Shown piece after piece: positions 52,958-62,574 of a stretch of 64,000 nucleotides of DNA. Every line of letters begins with the position of its first letter. Within the stretch, counting starts at the first letter, position 1. The stretch spans positions 134,672,701-134,736,700 of the forward strand of contig NC_084795.1 in NCBI RefSeq assembly GCF_963169125.1. The letters are read 5' to 3'. The position numbers were made by a program, and so were the translations under genes. This DNA comes from Humulus lupulus (lineage: Eukaryota > Streptophyta > Magnoliopsida > Rosales > Cannabaceae). The notes under the pieces were generated by a model. It saw only the letters and a program-made list of their open reading frames with translations, was not told the DNA's origin and ran no database searches.

Positions 52958-55048
52958 TGTAGAGTCCCATAATATTTACATAACTAGCTAGATAGTAGCA
53001 GTAGCAGTTAGTATTAGTTTGTAGTATGTTAGATTCCGTGGATTTTAGTTCAAATCGGGACTTAGTTGGAAACTCATAGCAATAGTTATGAATTTTATAA
53101 GTTTAACCTATAGTTTAAGAATATAATTATAACATAAGGTTTGATTAATATTGCTCGTTCTAGTTGTATTATTTATTATAACCTATGGTTTAGATAGAGC
53201 CAATAATAATATGACACTTGTCATAAGCATGATTATTAAGGAATTAGAGTTTGTTATTTTATGGTTAGTTAATAAATTTGTGGATTAGGTTGTTATTTAG
53301 ATAATTAAATAGATTTTCCCGTAACTTTATGATACTGTAACTTCAGACCTATTTTTGACCTAGTTACATTATGAATTTCGAAACATAGTATTTCTAGAAA
53401 GTTGTAAATAATTGAATTAACTTTCTATCGGTATAAAGATGGTCTAAATGTGATTCATACAGCTCCAGTTATGTTGATTTTACTATAGGTGAGTTTAGAG
53501 TTACGAGATTTAGGAAGTTAGAAGTTAGGATTCTATTTTTTTTATTTTTATCTTTAATTTTTTAAAACAAGCTTTGACTCCTTAGACCTACCTCTGAACG
53601 ATTTGACCGAGTCCTAAGCCTTTGACTAACGAATATTCAAATATTTTCAATTAAATTCATTATTTTTATTCAAATCCAAAAAGAAGATTTTTATTCCTAG
53701 AACTCTATAAATAGGACTTAGAACCCAGCCTTTCTCCTCACTCTTCAGCAGTGATCAGACTCCAAGGTACTAGTACTACCATAGAGTGATAAACACTTGG
53801 GTTGGGAAAAAGCTTTGCCATTCTTAAGCTTTATAAAATACTTGGGAAGTGAGGTTTAGTGTATTTCGGTATTGGAGTTAGACCAATCCATAAGGTCAAC
53901 TAAGGTACTCCTATTCTTTAAGTCCAATTCTTTAAAAATCTTTAGTTTTCTTTAGTTTCTTTTATTCAGATCCCAACTTTCGTTATTGGTTCTTGATTAG
54001 GTTCTTGAAACTTAAGTTCTTTTTTGGTATGTTTCTTCTTGATGGTTTAGTTTCCACATTCATTCTTTATTCTTTAGAAATACTCACCATTTGTATTGTT
54101 GGTTTTAGGAGTGTTCCAAATCCCGTCCTTGTTCTCATATCCCGGTGCTGGTAAGGAAAATAGGATAGATTTTATGTGCTTATATATTATGTTATGTTTA
54201 TGTTATGTTATGTTATGATATGTTATGTTATATGTTTATGCTATTCTATGATATGTATGTGTATAATATGTTTTAGTTCTTGGGTATATGTTTTGTTTAG
54301 ATAACAAGCATATAATTTGTTTAGATATCAAATAACTTGTTTAGATAACAAATCCCAATAGTATATTCCTTGGGCATATGATTTGTTTAGATAACAAGCC
54401 CCATAAATTTATATGACTTGTTTAGATAACTAGCCCTATAGAATTATGGGCAGATGATTGCCTAGCTAGCAAGCCCCAAGATGTATGATGGCCATTGTAA
54501 TAGATGTTTTTGTAGCCATATGTTTTATAGTGTATGCTTATGATATATGATATATATTTTAGATAGTCTTATGTTCTTTTATAGTATTTGATGTAGTCTT
54601 ATACTTATGTTTACGATGTATATTTTTAGTAGATTTTCCTTGCTAGGCCTTAGGCTCATTCCTTTATTTTAGTGTGATGCAGGAATATGATTATGGAGAC
54701 GGAAGGATTGTTGGTAGCATGGCATGTGTGTTGAGGATGAATGGAATGGATGGGCTGCGTGTCAATCGAGGATGACGTTTATTTTAGTCCTTTAAATTAT
54801 GTCTCTTTTGTAATTTCGCATTCAGATTTTTTGAACTTGTTTTTAAAGCTATGTTTTATGTTTTGTAAACAATGGGATCCCATACTATATCATATCACAT
54901 TTTATTTTATATTTTTAATAAAGACATGCTATTTCTTATATTTTGGGTTTTCAATAAAGGCATGTTATTTCTTATGTTTATATCGAAATAGTAGCTATGT
55001 TTAGTAGTTTTAATTGTCCAAGCTCTTAGAAATAGTTGAGTCATTACA
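52958..55048 (+). repeat. K2 5' LTR (2091 bp)
   Basis: TGTAGAGTCCC...GTCATTACA. TATA box TATAAATA at 53706-53713. Internal repeats: a TTATG-type array at about 54180-54245 and several copies of TTGTTTAGATAACAAG between 54290 and 54440. Short plus-strand frames at its end (for example 54741-55004) have no coding support. Confidence 0.92.
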
Positions 55049-55050
55049 GT

Positions 55051-55062
55051 TGGTATCAGAGC
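55051..55062 (+). promoter_or_regulatory. K2 primer-binding site (initiator Met tRNA)
   Basis: TGGTATCAGAGC, two bases after the LTR, complementary to the 3' end of plant initiator tRNA-Met, the usual primer for this lineage. Confidence 0.9.
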
Positions 55063-55731
55063 AACAATCCATTTGTATGAAGTTCTCCTTGATACACACG
55101 CTCAAGCTCCGAATCTAACCGCCAATGTAAGTTGTTTATGTTATAGTTGTTATGATTATGTGTTAGTAAACTGTTTTAGCCCTTATGTTTTTAGTTAAGA
55201 ATATTTGTAAATTAGTTTATTTTTTGTTATTTATTTTATTTATTATTTTTGCATGTATGATTGTTTTTAGTGAAAACCTTTTTCCAAATAAATATCATTG
55301 TTATTTTTTAATGACATGTATGAGTTTGATTTTCTTTTACAATCATAATAAATAATGACCAAGTTCGGTGAGGGTGGATACAAATCAATGAATTGGGTTC
55401 TATATTGAGAGTTAGGGGGCCATAACAGTGGGAACAATTTTACTGATCCTAGCCTTCCCTCAGTATGGTCAACTTTGGAACAACGATGAGTTTTGGGCCT
55501 GAGAATTAAGTCATATATGATAATTAGAAACACACTTAGAAAATAATAAAGATGGCTTATTTTTTTAAGGTTTATAAGCACACCCTAATTACAAAGAAGG
55601 CTTATATAATTATTTTCATAAGAAGTCATAATTAATAGGTCCGAGTTATGTTTGCTTAGAATAAGTTTTTCCTTAGAGCCTATTAGGGTAAGTTCTAATA
55701 TGTTTTCTCGACTATTAGAACTTTTTTGAAG
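55063..55731 (+). other. K2 leader; leader gene deleted
   Basis: A donor-like AAT|GTAAGTTG at about 55124-55131 and an acceptor-like TTTTTAG before TTAAGAAT (about 55192) correspond to the K1 leader intron. Directly after TTAAGAAT the sequence jumps to what in K1 lies downstream of the leader gene. The rest is AT-rich and non-coding. Confidence 0.6.
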
Positions 55732-56988
55732 ATGTCGTTCAGAAGGTCTACACGCACGAATGTCAATGCCTCCAACGCCGCTCCTGAAAGCAATGAAGCC
55801 CCTCTAGTTCGTAGAAGGGTAGTACGTTCTACCGCCAACTGAAGCGCACCGCAGCTGCCGCCGGTTGACAACACCGCAGAAATTGCAAGACTACGACAAC
55901 AAGTGGAGAAATTACTACAACAACAGCAACAACAGACTCAGCCTCTGCCTCCGCCACAACCACAGCCTCAGCAAATGAATCAAGTACCCCATCAAGTAGG
56001 TCCTTATGGGGGATGGCCAATGGAGAACCATGCGCCATACCCAGCTCAGCACATGGAGCCAATCTATGAGTGGTTTCGTAAGCAACACGCTCCAAACTTT
56101 GAAGGGACAACAGATCCCTTTGAGGCAGAAGAATGGCTTAGAAATGTAGAGTTGATCCTAGCGCATATGAATCTCAGCAACGCAGACTGCATATCCTACA
56201 TTTCATCTCTGCTTAAGAAGGATGCGAGAATACGGTGGGACTTAGTTCAGTAGACTCACGATGTCGCCACCATGACATGGACAAGATTTGTGGAGCTGTT
56301 CCACAAGAAGTACTACAACTCAGCAGTCATCGCTACAAGGGTCGAGGAGTTCGCTAGTTTGAAGCAGGGCAACTTGAAGGTAGTAGAATATGCTCGGCAG
56401 TTCGACAGATTAGCCAAATTTGCACCAGAGTTGGTTCCAACTGACTTTCTAAGGGTGACCAAGTTCGTTAGAGGACTTGGACCAAAGATTGAGCTAGGAG
56501 TTAAGCTAGCAAACCCGGGAAATACTACCTATGCCGATGTTCTAGAAACGACAATAGAAGTAGAAAGGCTTCAGGCGAATGTTAGTAAGGAGAAGGCTAG
56601 TAAGCATGAGCTTAAACAGCAGGGTCAACCTCAGAATGGTTGGAACAACCACAACAACAACCGTCAACATAGCAATAGTAATGGTAAGAAGAGAAGGCAT
56701 CCAAATGATAAGCAGGCCAATGGTGATAAAAGAGCATGGAAAAACAATGGAGGCAATAAGTCGGGTTATGTAGAATACCCACAATGCTTTAAGTGCCAAA
56801 AGAAACATCTTGGAGAATGTCATGCAAACATCAAGGGATGCTTCAACTGTGGTCAGGAAGGTCACCGAAGGAGGCAGTGTTCCCAGCTCAAGCAAGAGGA
56901 GAAAATGGACATTCTAATGGTTCCTGCCAAGGTATTTGCTTTAACCCAAGGAGAAGCTGATGCTAGCAATAAATTGGTTACATGTTAG
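55732..56988 (+). pseudogene. K2 gag
   Basis: The start is ATG 55732 (MSFRRSTRTN). A TGA at 55840-55842 and a TAG at 56251-56253 interrupt it; K1 has CAG (Gln) at the second site. Order: Gln/Pro-rich head, capsid (EPIYEWFRKQHAPNFEGTTDPFEAEEW; FVELFHKKYYNSAVIATRVEEFASLKQGNLKVVEYARQFDRLAKFAPELV), basic Asn-rich stretch, then two Cys clusters: CFKCQKKHLGEC and the CCHC knuckle CFNCGQEGHRRRQC. After the second stop the frame is open for 238 codons, ending at TAG 56986-56988. It is well preserved except for the two stops. Confidence 0.88.
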
Positions 56989-57650
56989 ATTTCCATCCTC
57001 AATAATGTATGTTCTGTATTCTTTGATTTGGGAGCAATATACTCATATATCTCGTTAGGAATGATAGAGAAATTAGACAAACCTTGTAGAACTAGGTTTG
57101 TGACATAGTTGCCTTCGGGTAAAATAGTCCTATCATTACGGATAGTACGAGGCATACCAATCAAAATTGAGGACGTAGAACTAGAAGGAGACCTAATAGA
57201 GCTGGAAATCAAAGACTTCGACATGATATTAGGCATGGACGGGCTAGCAAGGCATGGCGCAACCATTGATAGTAGACGTAAGCAAGTGATGTTCGAGACT
57301 CCTGACGGTCAGAAACGATGCTATATGGGAAAAGTTTTAGGACTACATATGCCACTTATTTCATCTCTCAAAGCTTAGAGGATGATAGAAAAAGGATGTC
57401 ACACATTCTTAGCCAACGTTACGGATGTGGTAAAGGAAACACCACTAAAAGTTGGAGACTTCCACATTGTAAAGGAATTCCCAGAGGAATTTCCTGGCAA
57501 CTAGCAGGATTGTCGCCAACACAGGAGATAGACTTCACAATCGAACTAGTACCGGGCACCGAGCCATTTGCTAGGAGGAGCACCGGTTCTATTTGTGAAG
57601 AAGAAGGACGGAAGTATGAATATGTGTATAGATTATTTCGAGCTGAATAA
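56989..57650 (+). pseudogene. K2 protease and start of RT
   Basis: Protease: FFDLGAIYSYIS near 57020, then LELEIKDFDMILGMDGLARHGATIDSRR-like sequence (57109-57378). A stop and frame change follow at 57378. The run-up to RT ([28 protein letters not shown]) appears in shifted frames up to 57650. Another frame break removes the first RT motif block. Confidence 0.8.
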
Positions 57651-58460
57651 GGTGACAATTAACAATAAGTACCCACTATCCCGACTTGACGACTTGTTTG
57701 ATTAACTCTGAGGGGCAACCGTGTTTTCAAGGATTGATCTACGGACCGGGTATCACAGCTCAAAGTACAGAAAGAGGATAATCCCAAGACGGCTTTTAGA
57801 ACTCGTTATAAATATTATGAGTTTCTAGTTATGTCTTTTGGTCTTATCAACGCTCTAGCCGCGTGTATGGATTTAATGAATAGGGTCTTTATGGATTATT
57901 TGGATGAATTTGTCATAGTGTTCATCGACGATATCTTGGTGTACTCAAAGGATGAAGTCAAACATGAGGAGCATTTAAGGTTGATCTTGTTACGACTAAA
58001 GGAGCATCAACTTTACGCCAAGTTCAAAAAGTGCAAAATTTGGCTTTCGCAAGTAATGTTCCTCAAGCGCATAATATCCAAGGAAGGAGTTGCAGTAGAC
58101 CCATCTAAGGTAGAGGATGTAAAGATTGGCCAAGACCAAAGAACGCATCTAAGGTAAGAAGTTTTCTGGGACTAGCAGGTTATTATTGGAGGTTCGTAGA
58201 AGGCTTTTCAAAGACAGCAACTCCGTTTACCAACCTAACCCGGAAATAGCAAAGGTTCAACTGGACTGATAAGTGTGAAGAGAGTTTCCAGTTGCTTAAG
58301 GATATGCTCAACATCAGTACTTTATGTACCGACACCCAATGATAAGTTTGTAGTCTATTGCGATTCGTCGAAGCAAGGATTGGGTTGTGTGCTGATGCAG
58401 AATGATAAGGTGATAGCCTACGCCTCAAGGGAAACGTTGTTGCTGATGCGCTAAGTAGGA
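57651..58460 (+). pseudogene. K2 reverse transcriptase and truncated RNase H
   Basis: The open part 57831-58157 has [20 protein letters not shown], then [23 protein letters not shown] with the intact FIDD catalytic motif, and [18 protein letters not shown]. Frame changes and a TAG near 58248 follow. RNase H starts ([21 protein letters not shown]) but jumps at about 58430 to the DALSR block at its far end; the middle is deleted. Confidence 0.82.
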
Positions 58461-59880
58461 AGAATTACGGAAGTCTAGCATCATTAGTTGGAATAGAAAA
58501 GCCGCTACAACAAGCGTTGATCAATACTGGAATAGAAGTAGTCATTGGTAACCTGACTAACTTGTCCATCCAGTCAAGCCTGTTAGAAGATATACGGATT
58601 GGGCAAGGACGTGATGACACATTAGTAGCACATATGGATGCAGTTAGAGAAAGGAAGGCCACAAATTTCCCAATATCTAGTTAGGGCTTATTAAGATACA
58701 AGGATCGGGTATGCGTGCCAAATGATCAAGGGATTAAGATGAAGACTTTATAAGTAGCGCGCAATACCCCATACTTAGCTCACCCAGGGTCGCCCAAGAT
58801 GACTCACGACCTTAAAGTGTTATATTGGTGGCCAGGAATGAAGAAAGATATAGTGAAGTATGTGTCTAAATGCTTGGTATGCCAGCAAGTGAAAGCAAAA
58901 CGTCAGCGGCCTGCAGGCTTATTGCAACCACTTAGCATTCCAGAATGGAAATGGGATGATATAGCCATAGATTTCGTGACAGGTTTGCCACGAACAAGTA
59001 AGCATAATGATTCGACTTGGATAGTAATAGATAGATTAACCAAGTCAGTTCATTTCCTGTCTGTTAAGACTTCGTACACAGCAGATCAATACGCAGACGT
59101 TTAAGTCCACGAAATAGTACGACTGCATAGAATCTCTAAGACAATAGTATTTGATAGAGGATCGGTGTTTACATCGAGATCTTGGAGTAAGTATTTGCCA
59201 CTGATAGAATTCTCCTACAACAATAGCTACCAGTCAACAATCGGGATGGCACCCTACAAACTACTTTATGGAAGAAGGGTCGATCACTGTTGCATTAGGA
59301 CAAGGTAGGAGAAAGGCAATTACTTGGACCTGAAACTGTTAGAGGAGCTCAGAATGTAGTAGTGCTGATTAGAAAGCATATGCTAGTTGCTCAAAGCCGT
59401 TAGAAAAGTTATTCACATGCCAAGTGGCGTGATGTGGAATTCAAAGTCGGGGATCAAGTCTTCTTAAGGATATCTCCTATGAAAGGTGTGAAGCGGTTTA
59501 GGAAGAAAGGCAAGCTTACTCCCAGGTTTATAGGTCCTTTTGAGATATTGGACAAAGTGGTAGCAGTTGCATATAGATTAGCCCTACTACCAGCTCTAGC
59601 AGATAGTCACAATGTCTTCCACATCTCGATGTTGCGTAGATATATGTCAGACACATCTCACGTCCTCAAATATGATATGATAGCACTCCAGAAACACTTG
59701 AGTTACGAGGAGCGACCGGCTAATATCCTAGACAGAATGATGAAAGAATTACGGTCTAAGAGTTTTCTGATAGTCAAGGTCCTATGGAGTAATAGTTCTG
59801 AACAGGAGGCAACGTGGGAGTTGGAGGAAGACATGTTAACGCGATATCCGGAATTGTTTGATAAGTAAATTTCGGGGACG
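58461..59880 (+). pseudogene. K2 integrase and chromodomain
   Basis: The HHCC domain and core start lie in 58799-59104 (TKMTHDL-like, MKKDIVKYVSKCLVCQQVKAKRQRPAGLLQ, WIVIDRLTKSVHF). After FDRGSVFTSR at about 59175 the sequence jumps to SWSKYLPLIEFSYNN, so the region with the catalytic Glu is missing. The C-terminal frame 59434-59868 is intact: VGDQVFLRISPMKGVKRFRKKGKL, HNVFHISMLRRY, then the chromodomain (YEERPANILDRMMKELRSK, IVKVLWSNSSEQEATWELEEDM). The chromodomain here is complete, unlike K1. Confidence 0.85.
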
Positions 59881-59904
59881 AAATTCTTTTTAGTGGCGGA
59901 GAAT
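59868..59904 (+). promoter_or_regulatory. K2 polypurine region
   Basis: GGGGACGAAATTC then AGTGGCGGAGAAT directly before the LTR start. Same arrangement as K1. Confidence 0.8.
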
Positions 59905-61947
59905 TGTAGAGTCCCAAAATATTTACTTATCTAGCTAGCTAGTAGTAGTAGTAGTAGTTAGTATTAGTTTGTAGTATGTTAGATTCCATGGATTTTGGTT
60001 CAAGTCGGGACTTAGTTGGAAACTCATAGAAATAGTTATGAATTTTATAAGTTTAATCTATATTTTAAGAATATTAATTATAACATAAGATTTGATTAAT
60101 ATTGCTGGTCCTAGGTGTATTATTTATTATAACCTAAGGTTTCGATAGAGCCAATAATAATATGACACTTGTCATAAGCATGATTATTAAGGAATTAGTG
60201 TTTGTTATTTTATGGTTAGTAAATAAATTTGTGGATTAGGTTGTTATTTAGATAATTAAATAGATTTTCCCGTAACTTTAGGGTCTTGTAACTTCCGACC
60301 TAATTTTGACCTAGTTACATTATGAATTTCGAAAAATAGTATTTCAAGAAAGTTGTCGATAATTGAATTAACTTTCTAACGATGTAAAGAAGGTCTAAAT
60401 CTAATTCTTACAGCTCTAGTTATGTTGATTGTACTACAAGTGAGTTTAGAGTTACGAGATTTAGGAAGTTAAAAGTTAGGATTCTATTTTTTTTATTTTA
60501 ATTTTTAATTTTTTAAAACAAGCTTTGACTCCTTAGACCTACCTCTGAACGATTTGACCAAGTCCTAAGCCTTTGACTAACGAATATTCAAATATTTTCA
60601 ATTAAATTCCTTATTTTTATTAAAAGCCAAAAAGAAGATTTTTATTCCTAGAACTCTATAAATAGGACTTAGAACCCAGCCCTTCTCCTCACTCTTTAGT
60701 TGTGATCAGACTCCAAGGTACTAGTACTACCATAGAGTGATAAACACTTGGGTTGAGAAAATGCTTTGCCATTCTTAAGCTTTATAAAATACTTGGGAAG
60801 TGAGTTTTAGTGTATTTCGGTATTGGAGTTAGACCAATCCATAAGGTCAACTAAGGTACTCCTATTCTTTAAGTCCAATTCTTTAAAAAATCTTTAGTTT
60901 TCTTTAGTTTCTTTTATTCAGATCCCAACTTTCGTTATTGGTTGTTGATTAGGTTCTTGTAACTTAAGTTCTTTCTTGGGATGTTTCTTCTTGATGGTTT
61001 AGTTTCCACATTCATTCTTAATTCTTTAGAAATACTCACCATTTGAATTGTTGGTTTTAGGAGTGTTCCAAATCCTGTCCTTGTTCTCATATCCATGTGT
61101 TGAGGAAAATAGGATAGATTTTATGTGCTTATATATTATGTTATGTTTATGTTATGTTATGTTATGTTATATGTTTATGATATGTTTTAGTTCTTGGGTA
61201 TATGTTTTGTTTAGATAACAAGCATATAATTTGTTTAGATAACAAGTCCCAATAGTATATTCCTTGGGCATATGATTTGTTTAGATAACAATCCCCATAA
61301 ATTTATATGACTATTTTAGATAACTAGCCCTGTAGAATTATGGGAATATGATTGCCTAGCTAGAAAGCCCCAAGATGTATGATGGCCATTATAATAGATA
61401 TTTTTGTAGCCATATGTTTTATAGTGTATGCTTATGATATATGATATATGTTTTAGATAGTCTTATGTTCTTTTATAGTATTTGATGTAGTCTTATGCTT
61501 ATGTTTACTATTTGTGTTTTGTTTTTAGTAGATTTTCCTTGTTGGGCATTAGGCTCATTCCTTTATTTTAGTGTGATGCAGGAAAATGATTATGGAGGCA
61601 GAAGGATTCTTGGTAGCATGGCATGTGTGTTGAGGATGAATAGAATGGATGGGCTGCGTGTCGATCGAGGATGACGTTTATTTTAGTCTTTTGAAATATG
61701 TCTCTTTTGTAATTCCGCATTTAGATTTTTTGAACTTGTTTTTAAAGCTGTGTTTGATGTTTTGTAAACAATGGGATCCCATACTATATCATATCACATT
61801 TTATTTTACATTTTTAATAAAGACATGCTATTTCTTATATTTTGGGTTTTCAATAAAGGCATGTTATTTCTTATGTTTGTATCGAAATAGTAGTTATCTA
61901 TAGTAGTTTTAATGGTCCAAGGTCGTAGAAATAGTTGGGTCATTACA
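59905..61947 (+). repeat. K2 3' LTR (2043 bp)
   Basis: Partner of 52958-55048, with substitutions spread along its length and length changes in the TTATG array (about 61130-61180) and in the TTTAGATAACAAG repeats. TATA box at 60657-60664. Confidence 0.92.
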
Positions 61948-61952
61948 TTGAA

Positions 61953-62574
61953 AGCTCTGAAGACTGCTTGAAGAATGAAGTAAATGGCTTAGTACTAGGT
62001 CCTATTTATAGAGTTCAAGGAGTGAAACTAACTCCTTTTTATTTGACTAAATAAATGAATTTAAAATGAAAAATATTTGAATTTTCGTTCAACAGGCGCC
62101 TAGAACTCGATCAAAATCGTTCAAAGGCAGGTCTAAGTGGTTAAGGCTATTTTTAAATTTAAAATCCCAAACTTTCAAAAAATGTGAGTTGGAGCCAATA
62201 TATCGCCTCCCCCATATTCCCGAGCCCCGTTCATTCGTTCATGCAAAGTCGACGTGTTTTCCATATCTTCCGTAGGTGATATATCGACCCCTATAGCTAC
62301 GATATATCGACATACATTGATATATCAAACACGTATGTGCACTTTTTCAACATAATTTGAATTGATTAAACAGCTTTGACTAAGTCAAAACGTGATTGTA
62401 ACAGCTGCTGGAAGGTTCTAGAGCTTCTAGATCTTTCTTTTATTTAAACTATTCATAAAAAATTCTTAAATCCTTAATAAACATGATCATAACAAGTGTC
62501 ACATTCTTAATAGTTTTATCTAAACCTTAGGTTATAATAAATATATTTCTAGGACCAGCAATATTAATCAAACC
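61953..62574 (-). repeat. K1 5' LTR, part 2, truncated
   Basis: It continues the K1 LTR after K2 and aligns with 43829-44422 of the 3' LTR. It breaks off after ATTAATCAAACC. About 190 bases, including the (CTA)n region and the terminal CACTACA, are missing. LINE sequence follows directly. Confidence 0.85.

Larger units (their letters stand above)
52958..61947 (+). mobile_element. K2: Tekay-like chromovirus, same family as K1, without the leader gene
   Basis: The element is 8,990 bp with perfect target-site duplications TTGAA at 52953-52957 and 61948-61952. LTRs are 2091 and 2043 bp and start TGTAGAGTCCC. Gag, protease, RT and the chromodomain are recognisable. RNase H and the integrase core carry internal deletions (about 225 and 140 bp relative to K1), and several stops break the frame. 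LTR and coding sequences are close to K1, so one family member has inserted into the LTR of another in opposite orientation. Confidence 0.92.
31459..62574 (-). mobile_element. K1: Tekay-like chromovirus with spliced leader gene, host of four insertions
   Basis: This Ty3/gypsy element is in minus orientation, LTR ends TGTAATGACC and CACTACA. It holds gag, protease, RT, RNase H, integrase and a C-terminal chromodomain, and a polypurine region with GGGGACGAAATTC typical of Tekay-like chromoviruses. T3 and S2 are inserted in its 3' LTR, S3 in its leader and K2 in its 5' LTR. Its outer right end is lost: the 5' LTR stops at 62574, about 190 bases short, and LINE sequence follows. Without the four insertions and their duplicated target sites it would be about 11.1 kb. 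Its RT catalytic pair is mutated and its integrase is broken, so it is dead. Confidence 0.88.

Noticed and set aside
53000..55048. Short frames repeated in both K2 LTRs (54741-55004 and 61649-61903)
   Set aside because: Both copies are LTR sequence; composition is Phe/Tyr-rich from AT-rich DNA and no domain is visible.
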